Assembly (NCBI RefSeq): GCF_033439725.1
Contig: NW_026944383.1
Span: 2,294,001-2,358,000 of the forward strand
Source of the DNA: Neurospora tetraspora
Lineage: Eukaryota > Ascomycota > Sordariomycetes > Sordariales > Sordariaceae
Reading direction: 5' to 3'
Length of the DNA: 64,000 nucleotides
Position 1 is the first letter of the stretch. Every line of letters begins with the position of its first letter. Shown piece by piece: positions 1-10,543 of the stretch. The notes under the pieces are model-generated. The model ran no database searches and was not told the origin of the DNA. It saw only the letters and a program-made list of their open reading frames with translations. Made by a program: the position numbers and the translations under genes.

Positions 1-1573
1 ACCCTTGCTCGTTACGTGAAAGCTGGGGAACTGGGGCTGGAACGGGAAAGAGCGAGCGAGCGAGCGATGATGGACGGACGGATCGTGCCTTCCTATTGTA
101 GAACTTGTGCTCTCACTGGTTTGATGTTCCAAGTGGAAGGATGGTAAGCGTGACTCCCCGTCTCGTCTCCGTTCGAGATACGATCAACACTTTGGTTGTG
201 ATCACAAGAGATTGAAGAGGAGGAGGACTCGGAGGACGAGAGAATCCACCCTCCCGTCGCAAGTCTCTGGCTGTCACTGGTCCTCTCACGGAGATGAGAT
301 GGTGACACTCATGCAGGAACACATGCAGGAATGAACGTTTCAACACATTGTAGTCCTCCCGGTGTAGCTTTGGAACCGTTCCAGGGGCCTCTCAAAGGTT
401 GTCATGATTAAGGGGCGGTAGTATCCTAGAAGTGAGGTTTCCAACATTACTCGATCGTCAAGTGAACATCAGGGGGGATGTGGGCAGCACACCGGTTAGA
501 CACTGACGCCTCATTGGTTTGTCTTCGCATTCATCGTAGCTTCGTCGACCTCCCTGATCCAGAAACGCCGAACAGCTCCTCTTGGTTTAGTACCGTCCAA
601 TGGATGAGTGACTGACTGTAGTAGCTGGTAGTTGATGTAACCGCCTAGTGGTGCAGTTAATCTACCACTCAAGTCATGAAACGAATTCCCTCTTTACCTC
701 TTCTACAGAAAACTCCGACTGTAGGTAGATACAGACAGGTACGAGACAAACGGCTCTGGCATTTTGATTCCGTTTGAGATTAGGTAGTGTAGAGTAACCA
801 GGAAACGGAGGAGGGAGCCCCTATCGTAACCAGTAACTAACTCCCTCAGTTCCCAATTAGTGAGGCCATCACAAACCTGGTTCGTCCTTTCATCATTTCG
901 TTGGGAACTGTATTGTATGGTGTGTGTAACAGGGTCACAGTCATCACGACCAAGTACCAACATACTGGAACTTGGAACTACACTGCTACCGTGTCGTCGT
1001 TGATGAAGCGGAAGTGGTAAGCTCGACGAGGGAGGGCCCGGCGGACCAGAGGGGACCCATTACGTACATTCTCCATTCTCCATTCTCCCTCCTTCATTCC
1101 CCCTTCCCCTTCCCCCTCTTCCTCTTCCTCTTCCCTTCGTCCCTTGCCTCAGAGCCGGACCGGACTAGACTCTTTCAGGTAGATGTATTGATATTGATCA
1201 CTTACCGAAGTGAGTGAATACCTAGGTAGTCCGATCTGCATAGAGAGAAGTAGCCCATGTCGTACTTACTGCCTTGTATGTAGGCAGGGCAGGGCAGTTG
1301 AGTCAACCTATGTGGTAGTAACATAGTGGCATATGTGAGGGAGCATGAGGGAGCATGAGGGAGTGAGTGACTTCATCACGCATCGTCGCGTTTCATCATC
1401 TCATCTCCCTCCCGTTTGGTCCGTCCGTCTGTACCTTTACAGTCGGTCCCAACAGGACAAATGCATGGGGACATTACTGGCTGGCTTATCACGCACTGTC
1501 AGGAGAACCTGGGTTAAGTGACTGACTGATGGAGTGATGGAGAGAGGGAGTGATCGAGGGGGGTCGAGTAATG
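1..1573. other. Gene-free stretch at left edge
   Basis: I see no reading frame longer than about 86 codons and no coding-like frame with fungal splice signals. Low-complexity tracts are present: a pyrimidine-rich run at about 1083-1140, and a decamer (GAGGGAGCAT) repeated in tandem at about 1335-1366. It may be upstream or downstream untranslated DNA of a gene outside the window. Confidence 0.5.
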
Positions 1574-1575
1574 TA

Positions 1576-1851
1576 CAGTCCAATACTGGTTTGTTTGTTA
1601 GCTCGAGACTTCGAATCAACTTCCCAAGGTGTTTTTATATCTAATTGATTCGTTTGGTTTCATAGCTAAAGCGTAATCTTACCTTGAATATGTTATTTCC
1701 GAAGTTCAATATTTATATTGAATCTTGTTAATGCCTTTTCGATCTGTACTTAGCCATTCAATTTGTCCTTATGAGGTTTGGGACAATTCGGGACGGATAT
1801 CGTCCAGTATACCAGGAGTACCAAGCTAACAAACAAACCAGCATTGGACTG
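1576..1851. mobile_element. TA-flanked MITE-like element (Tc1/mariner/pogo type)
   Basis: Two 28-bp terminal inverted repeats (1576-1603 and 1824-1851) match at 27 of 28 positions. Both begin CAGTCCAAT from the outside and carry the shared inner stretch CTGGTTTGTTTGTTAGCT. Each is directly flanked by the dinucleotide TA (1574-1575 and 1852-1853), which is the expected Tc1/mariner/pogo target duplication. The 276-bp body has no transposase frame and its centre (about 1630-1760) is clearly more AT-rich than the flanks, so it is non-autonomous and perhaps lightly RIP-mutated. The superfamily call is inferred from the TA target and the CAGT ends. Confidence 0.7.
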
Positions 1852-1853
1852 TA

Positions 1854-4800
1854 GTGTCGAGTGCTCGAAGTGAGGGAGCAAAACTAAAGTGATGTGATTT
1901 CCACCATGCAGTTGCAGTAGCAGCAGTTGCAGCAGTTGGTGGTTTACCTCACTAGACACTCCCTCACTCCCTCACTCCTGGTCCCTTGACCCTCCTCAGA
2001 ACGTGATAGTGATGTTCGTCGCCTTCGTCATCATCCTCGTTCGTACCATGTGCACCAAGTCTAGATTGTCACGACAGTGTATTTGCGGTGATGAAGAACA
2101 CTATACTCGGAACTGGGTGTACTGTACTTGAAGGTGGCTCAGCATTTAGCAAAACTCCAAAATATCCACAGCAATGTAGGAAAATGTGGGAATTCTCTCC
2201 CTCCGTTGCCGCGTTGTCACGGTGGTCGCATCGAGGTCGACCACCCGGGTGCGGCATTGCTGTTGATGTCGATTATCATTGCAGTTGTGGTTGTGGATGT
2301 GGATGTGGATGTGGATGTGGTGGATTGGTGATGTAGTGTCTGCTGCGTGGTTGTTGTAGTTCGGAGGCAGTCGGCGTGACCGGGGTTGTACCGTGGTCTG
2401 TGGTCGGGTCATGCAGCATGCGGCCGGACTGCGGAGGCCGACCGGGTCGGTGGAATGGGCCGCATCGCATCGCCCCGGCCGGCATCGCATTAGTCTGCGG
2501 CGCAGACTGTCCCTGGACGGAGGGACTGGAGTCATTGGAGGAACATGGTTTCTTTCCACCCCTGCCTTGTGCATACTCCCTCTTTTTCTTTTTTCTGATT
2601 TCTGCTTTTGCGCATCTTTTGTCAACAACGGCCCTAAAATAAAAACCGGCCTGTGCGCAATTTCAAAATATTTGTATTATTGGGAAATGAAGCCGTCAGT
2701 TTTTATCTGACGTAGTATTGTTGCAACTCGGCATCCGCTCACCCGTTTCCCCGTCCACGGTGAGGTAGCAGCGGTCCAAGGGTTGGGAAGGAAAAGCAAG
2801 GGTGTTGATGTTGGAGAGGTGTTCGCGGAAGGAGCAATCATTGACGTGGTCAATCTCCAATCACGGCCGCTGGGGCGCCAGCTTGGAAGGCGTGCTTTTT
2901 TGTTCACGTGACTAGGCTCCTAGGTTAGGGGTTCAGTACCCGACATTCTGGTTCGGTGGCTTGGATATGTGGGCCGAATGCGAGGTCTTCTGCCAATGAA
3001 AATATTCCAAGATGAGGAACAACCCAATCACGAAATGGCCCTGTATCTTCCATACGCTTACACCACAGCCTTCACCCCTTTGAGACACCCCCTTCCTGGG
3101 CAGCTCGCCTTGGCTCTCATCCTGGTCTTGGCTTGCGACCGTTGTTAACTGTTGCTCACTACCCATGTCCCGGGGAACTTTATGCTATCATCCAATAGTC
3201 CCAAATGTCTTGCGTGCTGCTTGTTTTGTGAGCGTTGGGTACTGGAATGCTACGCTGGTCCTTCCAGGACATGCCGGTTACCGGTCGTGCCATCGAAAGA
3301 AAGGTGAGTTATTTGGTTTTCTTATCGATTTGTTTTCGCCGGCCGGGAGAATCTGGTGCCGTTCAAGTGGCTTACCCGCTCGCTCATACCGATACTTCAC
3401 CTTGTTTCGTGTGGCTTGCACCTAGTCTTAGAGGCGTAAAACTAGGCGAGAAGGGGCAGAAAGAAAACTGTAAAGACAAAACAGATTCCGTGAGGAAGTC
3501 GGCCAGTCCGTAATGACGGGATGCTTGTCACGCCATCACGAAGCATCATCTGTTCCGAATGCACTGGCAGCAAATGTGTGACGACATTTGTTACTTACCG
3601 TGAAACCCACTTGCCTCAGATGAGCACTGGAGTCCGGCCCTACCAAACGAGAGCGACCAAGCTCTGTTTTTTGCCCTTCTTTGCGAGCAGGTTGTATGGC
3701 GTGTAGAAGAAGAAAGAAGAGTGAACTCTTCGTTAAGAAAGTAGACCCCCCCTTGCGCCGCGGATAGCACTGGCCACCATGGCATTAAGCCAAGATGGGA
3801 TCAGCGATGATCTCGCTAACTGCCTGTTCCGATGTCACCCACATCTCCTCACTTCCCCGACTCCCTGATCCCTTCCAGTGCTCCTCTATCATTCATAGCT
3901 TTGCCCTTTTCGGCCATGTTTACAACATTCGAAATCACACAACGACAACGGCGGAGCGGCGGCTGGGCGGGGCGGTCGTCGGGGCGGGGGCGGCTGATTT
4001 AAACTGTGCTCCGGCCGGCTTTAGGGTGTTAGTTCCTGATTGCCGGGGCCCGATTGGCTGGCTTGGGGTCTGGTGCGACCCAGCTCCTAAGCCACTCGCG
4101 CTTAACTCGTCGAATGAAACGGGTTGCCTGTTCTCGTCACAACGTTTTGGCCCCATCTTTGTTCTCCCAGCGGGTGGTCAATGTCACCCTAACTTTGCGC
4201 GATGCCGCCCTTTGCTCACCAACTTCCTGCTCCGAATGGAAAGTCAACTTGGGCTTGGGCATCAATAATCGGACCTAGTTGATCGACTACCGTTGTTGGT
4301 GATGATGAGGATATCGTGTACACGGTGGTGCACTGCGCTGAGGTGGTATCCGCTCCAGTTAATTGCGAGTGAGGTTTGCGAAACGAGGTGACGTTGAGAT
4401 TGGCTTGTCGCGGCCAGGGTTATGTGTCTGGGGCTGACAGACGTTAGTGCCCGCATACATAGTCAATCTCAATCTGGGGCCACAGAAGCAGGAGAAAGGC
4501 ACGGACAGCCTCCTGCTGGGGTTGAACAATTATGTACACCCCCTGATCAAAAGGCCGACCTCGCTCAGATCAATCCGCTCAGTGATTCGCCCTGCTGGAA
4601 TAGGCAAGTGTCGAATGTGTGCTCTCCAAGGTTAACCCATTCCACTCCTAGAGAGATTGAGCCTAGTAGGGTCGTCCGAATACATGAAGGGAGGATCGAT
4701 TTACATCATCGGGACAGGGTCGGCATCGGGTCCTACAGGGTAACGGGAGAGAATATTCCTCGCTTGTTTCTTAGTCAGTGATGTGAATAGCAAATCCCAT

Positions 4801-6892
4801 GCATTTCGCAATGATTTTGACGCAATGTGGCACAACCTACTTACTGTTATCGGTTTAGACGGTAATCTCGTTTCTTTTTCATCGGGAATCTCTTTCTAGA
4901 ACGACATCTCTCTCTGGTTCGTTTACGGGCATCGTTTACGGGCATAAGGAAGTCTTCTTCCCGCCAAGGAAGCAGCCGTACCCCCGATAACCAGACCATG
5001 CCCAACATGGGCTCACATCCCAAAGCAGGGCCGCCGGACATCTTGCCGGACATAAGTATCGGGTAAGGTATGCCACCGTTGGTGATTGTCGGTTCATCCC
5101 ATATTAAAACCCGAACCAACTCATCCCAACCAGGCTTTGTATAGTCAGGTACCGGTGTGCCAGAGGTACATTCGGTAATTATCGAAGGGTTCGAAGAAAA
5201 AGCGCAAAAAAAAAAAAAAACAGCAAGGTCTCGGCCAACATCCGGTGGCACAGCTAAAAGCGAGTCGGATAACGGGTGGACAAAACAGGAGATCAACGAC
5301 TGTTCAAGCCAAGAAGAAAAGAAACTGAGGAGGATTCAAACCCTTGTCCCGAGCTGTGAGTGTCTGACTTCATGTTGTGAAGCACAAGGTTATGTGCATA
5401 GGCTGCTTGCTTGATCTGCTATGGCGCAAACTGCTGTGCTTCCCAGAGTAGAACGAGGTGTGAGACTGGACGCCTCGTCAGGCATTGGCGACAAAGGGTG
5501 TGACATGTTGATGCCAGGAGATGCCCGCCCTGCTGTTGTATGTATCACGAGACTCGGATCCGGCGCGAGTAAGGAAAGAAATCGTTCCTGTCTTTTTTCA
5601 CCAGCCTTTGGGAATGGCCGGCCAGCCAGCATCATGTCATTAAGGGATGCATGCCGCGACCTGTGCGTGCGGGAAAGGCTTCCCGTCTGCCGTCCGGCTT
5701 ACGGCGGCGCGCGATGTGCGGTGCGGGGGTAAGAAGCATAGTGCCATCCTACCTCTGGGCATCGCAAGGTACGCGGTGCGATGCTTTACATGTGTTGGCG
5801 TGCCCCGGTGGAGATGCGTTGTGCAAAATGGAGTCGGCAGCCGTAGCCCGTAAGAGACACAGTATGTGACGATACTGTACGGCATACGGGGGCCATGAAC
5901 GGGGCCCATGCCGGGACCGGCCACACCAAAAGTTGAAGTACACAGCACGGCTCCTGATATTGGCATCAGATCAGGCACTATAGGTGCGTGTGACTTTTGC
6001 GGTGGTGTACTTACTGAAGGGGTTCGTGATGACGGCATCTGCACTATCAGCGGAGTCGTCACGTCTGTGGTGGCATGGCCGGCCATCCGAAGGCTGAAGC
6101 CCGTCAGGCCGGAGGACGTGATCCCTTTGCGCGATGGGTGCACTGCATCATCACATAGCAACAGGTGCCTAAGATGGCTCGTATTGCTGCGACTTTCCTG
6201 TGCCTCTACCGCTATGAGCAATCGACAAGGTAACGTTTCCCCAGATAGTCGGTAGATGTTTGGGCTTGTGGATATGGCCTTGAGGCGTTGGCCATGTTCG
6301 GCGGGGCAGGACATCGCTTGCGCTTGCGGCTTATCCTCGTTTAGATTTATCGCCGTGCTGTTGGAAGCTTTCACCCGATGAAGTCTCCCCTCCGCGACCG
6401 CGTTTATGACCCAGTAACAAGTCGTAGGTCCACGGGTATGTTCTGGGCAGAACAACCTGATCAGGATTGGACCGCGGTGCGAAGAGAGACACGGTGGTCA
6501 GCAGGACGTCGAGACATGCATCTGAACCTCTCTTGTTTGCGGCGAGGGAGTAGGTAGGAGTAGGAGTAGGCGGGGATTTGGTTCGTTTATTGCTGGCAAG
6601 ACAAGTGGCTGCATACGTTGATCTCCCTTGTGCCTAGACTGAAGGATTTCTCGTTTGCCTTTCCAATGCCGGTGCGCGTCGGGGTCCGTCGCACAAAGGG
6701 TGCCGTACAGGTGCCGTTCAGTGTGAGAGTCCAAGAAGTTGAAAAGTGATGTTTTGTGAAAAGTGTGGGCCGAGAGAGGAAACGCGGAAGAGGTTGCCGA
6801 AAAGAGAACGACCGGGCCAACAAAAGTCGGCCTGCTCGCGCCTACGCTACGTAAAAGTGGATCCCTGCGGCTATTGCCAACCCCACACTTGC
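1854..6892. other. Large gene-poor region
   Basis: Several overlapping frames exist (up to 271 codons on the minus strand at 5640-6455), but none shows a recognisable domain, fungal codon bias or intron support, and long frames overlap on both strands. Short repeats are present: a TGGATG hexamer tract at about 2284-2326, a 13-bp tandem duplication (CGTTTACGGGCAT) at about 4920-4945, and a 15-A run at 5206-5220. I see nothing here I can call a gene. Confidence 0.5.
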
Positions 6893-6900
6893 CTATAGTG
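6893..6900. repeat. Left target-site duplication of hAT element
   Basis: The 8-bp sequence CTATAGTG lies immediately outside the left TIR and recurs immediately outside the right TIR at 10536-10543. An 8-bp duplication is the hallmark of hAT insertion. Confidence 0.88.
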
Positions 6901-7704
6901 TAGGGATGGGGTGGAATTTCACAGAAATTGTAAGGAACGGAAAAGTAAGGAAAATAAAGGAAAAATAAAGGAGAATTTCAACACGTGCCTTATTAGGTGA
7001 CCTTGAGTCCTATATATACGTACCATATAGGTGTAAGTGCTAACATCTAGGCTAGGATTCTATATGCAACAGTGCTAGATTTCGTATAAAAGTACTAAAT
7101 TTTATAAAAAATACTAGATTTTGTATACAAAAGTACCAAATTTCATAAAAAGTGCTAGATTTAGGTCAACATGCTAGATTACTAGTACTAAACTAATTAA
7201 ATCTAACCGTCTTTTCTACTCCCTTCTTTCTATATTACGATATCTATTATATTTAATAACACTAGCCTTATACTTCCTAATCCTCCTCTACTACAATAGG
7301 ATCGTCGTCCTACATTTCTATATATAACCGGTCCTCCAACTCGTCAAAGAATTCTTATCTAAACTACTCTAGCAAAGCCATAAAAGGAACGTAATTGTTT
7401 TAAAAGACCTTATAGTTCATATAGATAAAGGAAACTATATCCATCTTCTTAACTCTTATACAGTTGCGCAACGGTCCCTCAATATAATTCATAGCTAAAA
7501 AGGCACACCCAGAAAGCACACTATTAGCAGGCGTCTATAATAGTCTAATAGCTATAAGCCATAGTTTACTACCCTCTATGCGCAAGTAGGTCCAGAAAGT
7601 AATAGGCTAGAGGTTGTACTACTATACTTAGCGTTAAGGGGTAAAGAAGCCTTCTCTTACTAAGTAGAATAAAAATTCATTAACTAGAAAATTACCTTTA
7701 ATAC

Positions 7705-8245
7705 TGTTAACGTGTGGCTAGTACTGTGCCTTGTAACTGCCTTGTACTACCTTGTAGTATAGAAGGCTAGTTGAACTATTCCTTCTACGGAATCAGTTGA
7801 CTCAGTCCCCACAGAATGTACTAGAATACAAGAGGTTTTGCCACTGTATTCTAGAGTCTTATAACTTAGCTAGCATTTCTTCCAGACTGATTTGTCATCA
7901 CAGGATTCAACAGAAGCTTCTAGATGCTTAGTGTCCATGTATATAGAGACCTCTCCTCTCCTTCAGTTCGTCACTCCTTAAGCAAGTAAGCACAAGTCAA
8001 GCAATACAATATAGTCTTTTCTCACAGTGCAGAGTCCACTGTAATCTTCTGTCTTGAGAGCAGAGTCCTCTCTAAGACCTCTTTTACAACATCCTTTTAT
8101 TGTACTTGCAACTACGCTGCTTCCTTCAGCATTGCTGTCGTACTTCCTACCGCTTCCGCTCCGCTCTGCTACAAGTGCATAGTTCACTGTAGCAACCTTG
8201 TACTGGTGCTATCATTATAGGCCAGTCAGGGCACCGCAGCAAACA
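7705..8245 (+). mobile_element. Solo LTR of a retrotransposon nested in the hAT
   Basis: A 541-bp segment begins TGTTAACG and ends CAAACA (TGTT/AACA terminal inverted repeat, TG...CA ends). It is flanked by the 5-bp direct repeat AATAC (7700-7704 and 8246-8250), as expected for LTR integration. Its base composition is much less AT-rich than the surrounding RIP-decayed hAT, and it interrupts the transposase frame just upstream of the dimerisation region. A TATA-like TATATAGAG at about 7940 would fit the LTR promoter and suggests plus orientation. No primer-binding site or internal region is present, so it is a recombined solo LTR. Copia versus gypsy cannot be decided from the LTR alone. Confidence 0.85.
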
Positions 8246-9082
8246 AATACTAATTACCCACTTATACTAATTTTGAAAAGTATAAATCTAGGGTATAACT
8301 TCTAAAATAACTAATTAGATCTAATAAATTTGCATCCCTATATTATTAGGGCAAAGAAAATATACTAACTAATTTATAAGGGTAAATTACTTATTCCTCC
8401 TTACAATATAAATAGCTACAAACGACTCTTAATCGTATAGCATAATACTACGCTAAAAAGGTTACCAAACTTGCCAAATATTAATCTATCTAGGAATAAC
8501 GTAATCGATAATTGCTTTACTAAATTTTAATATCAACTAAACCTTATAAATTAGCTATATAAACCGTTCAAAAACATCAAAAGCGTACCAAAAATTAATA
8601 TTCTCGATAATAACCAATACGTTATTAAATTTAACAGGCTCGTTATTATTATTATTAATAACAGCGGGAGGTATATTGTTAGGCATAATATTATACCAAA
8701 CGTTATTATATATATTATATATAAAAATAATTAAGGCATACTTTACCTTCTAGATAAGAGTAATAGATCTATACTATAACCCCCAACGGATAATTACACT
8801 ACTATAAATTAGATTAACGTTAATATATATAAATAATAATCAATAAAAATCGATAATAGTCAATGTAAGGGACAATAGGGGATAACTCACGAAGACAGGA
8901 TACTAACCAACTTATATAATTCTAATAATATATATACACGAAGTTTTACTAATTATAATTCAAAGGTTGTAAAGAAGGTTACTAACTAAGTAACGCTATT
9001 AATAATTATTTTAAACGGCTCTATCTCCAGCATATCCTTAATAAATAGCTAGAGGCTATAAAAATCATATAGAAAACGCGTA

Positions 9083-9589
9083 CTGAAATGAAGCAAAAAC
9101 ACACTACCACAGAAAAGCATAGCCTACCCAAAACCTTGGAGTGAGGTGCTAATCTGAAGGTTAGGAATGATTTCGCGAGGATGCTAGAATGAAGCCTCTA
9201 AACTGTAGCCATCAACCACCAAAGGAGGGAGGGGGAAGCAGAGCTTTACCCCTAAATTAATTGCCCTAGAGTTAGGAACAGATCTGGAGGTCAGGTTCTT
9301 AGGGAGGGAATCACGAGCAAACTCAACAGTTAAGTCTTTTTGGGAGCGAAGGTCAAATATATTCTGCTAGTTGAAGTGATGTCTAGTCTAAGCTGCCTGC
9401 CTTCCTTCCTCTCGTCTCAAGGAGAAGTGCTACCCTTTTTATCCCTAGAGATCTCTACTATGACTGTCTACCTTTGGAGTTTGAAAGAGACGGTCCGACA
9501 GATCTGCTCCTCCTTATCTGAATCACTCTGCTTTTAATAACCCCCTGGGTCTATACTAAAAAAACAGAAAAAATTCCCTAAATTAGTAC
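9083..9589 (-). other. Undecayed 507-bp segment with intron-like borders in the hAT relic
   Basis: This stretch has normal base composition while the DNA on both sides is heavily RIP-mutated. Read on the minus strand it starts GTACTAATTT (9589) and ends TTCATTTCAG (9083), like a donor and a polypyrimidine-plus-CAG acceptor. Removing it joins the transposase frame without a shift just before the conserved RFLYDFYSL...LFIKDM segment. It could be a long intron, or an unrelated insertion whose duplication is GTAC. It contains no recognisable coding frame. Confidence 0.5.
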
Positions 9590-10535
9590 TTTAGCTCGTC
9601 CCTCTCTATTAGAATTATATTAATAAGGCGGGCGCTACTATATATATTGGTTACAAAACTAATAATCTTTACCTATTAATTCTCAATAATAAGGCCGGTT
9701 TCAACGAAAATTAGCGCTATAATATTAGCTACAATATATTCGGTATTACTAGTATAAATGTTCTTCCAATAGAACGTCGTCTTATTAGGGAGGTAAATAG
9801 AAATATTAAGAATACGACAGCTAATATAATTATCAAACTCATCAAAAACGATACTAACGTAGGTTGCTCGCTAAATTCTAATTATTACCGCCGCTTTAAC
9901 CTTATAATAAATACAGGGAAGGTAGACGTCTAAAATAGTACGCCAGTATAATAAAGAGTATACTATATTAACTAACTGGAATAGCGCCTTTATATATAGG
10001 GTATCCAAGGTTCCAAAGGGCTTACCCCTATATAATATCGCTTTAACTATAAGGAGGTAATTCCTCTCTACCTAATCAGGACTCAAAACAAGGGCATAAT
10101 ACCGTATATTCTCGTTATTAACTACTTACTAATTGATTAAGTAGCATTAGTAAATATTGTAGGCCTACAAATAATCTCTCATTCTAGTAACATTAATACG
10201 TTATACCTAGTTATAAAAACGGTACTTTGTATCCTATACCTATCTACCAAGGCGGTTGCAGAATTCGAAATGTTAGTAAACCGCCTCGTTTCGAATAGGA
10301 GGCATCTCATGAGGTTGTTATGATGGCTTCAAGCATTCAAATACACTCGAAATCGTGTGGTTTGGTCAAGAAATGAAGGAGTAACTGGCGATAAGATATG
10401 TTGGAGGTATGGTGTGCAGACATTTCTGGTGGCTTGAGTGCACGGGCCGTTATTTGCAAACGGATATTTTCGTTATTTTCAGAATTTCGATAATTTCGGG
10501 ATTTTTCTTATTTTTACAGGAATTAAGCAACCCTA

Positions 10536-10543
10536 CTATAGTG
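10536..10543. repeat. Right target-site duplication of hAT element
   Basis: CTATAGTG, identical to 6893-6900, directly follows the right terminus CAACCCTA of the hAT. Confidence 0.88.

Larger units (their letters stand above)
7240..10305 (-). pseudogene. hAT transposase fossil
   Basis: Reading the minus strand from an ATG at 10305 and treating TAG/TAA as mutated CAG/TGG/CAA gives a nearly continuous protein of about 670 codons once the two inserts are removed. The N-terminus (MPPIRNEAVY, then HFEFCN) looks like a BED-type zinc finger whose cysteines are partly lost. About 9830-9860 encodes VSIVFDEFDN, which fits the first catalytic Asp region of hAT/DUF659 transposases. About 8780-8800 encodes a RWG..YRSIT stretch matching the hAT TRW..S motif. 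About 7612-7460 encodes ANSVLSGCAFLAMNYIEG and PLRN, the degenerate form of the hAT dimerisation signature (ANSV.SERAFSAMN.IHS.LRN). Many in-frame stops make it non-functional. The relic is only convincing as a whole, because single motifs are degraded. Confidence 0.85.
6901..10535 (-). mobile_element. RIP-decayed hAT DNA transposon, complete, with nested inserts
   Basis: The element runs between perfect 8-bp target duplications (CTATAGTG). Its ends are short imperfect inverted repeats: TAGGGATGG on the left, and TAGGGTTGC on the right when read inward on the minus strand. The interior is AT-rich with abundant TpA. On the minus strand it carries a transposase relic with BED-like start, DUF659-like core and hAT C-terminal dimerisation region in the expected order. 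Two segments break the relic and are not RIP-mutated: a solo LTR (7705-8245) and a 507-bp segment (9083-9589). Total length is 3635 bp, about 2.6 kb without the inserts, which is normal for a hAT. RIP acts on duplicated DNA, so at least one other copy probably existed. Confidence 0.87.

Noticed and set aside
2146-2628. 160-codon minus-strand frame with HIHIHIHIHNHN-type repeat
   Set aside because: Its repetitive part is only the TGGATG hexamer tract read in frame; no domain, and frames overlap on the other strand.
3795-4268. 157-codon plus-strand frame
   Set aside because: No domain, Pro/Arg/Gly-rich composition of GC-rich non-coding DNA, and overlapping antisense frame.
4847-5296. 149-codon minus-strand frame
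   Set aside because: Includes a poly-Phe segment made by the 15-A run; no family resemblance.
5640-6455. 271-codon minus-strand frame
   Set aside because: Longest frame of the left arm, but no motif, irregular codon use and other frames open across the same bases. A lineage-specific gene cannot be excluded.
6587-6823. Minus-strand frame starting MLARSFSFRQPLPRFLSRPTL, resembling a mitochondrial presequence
   Set aside because: No downstream exon or mature domain follows before the hAT insertion; too little to call a gene.
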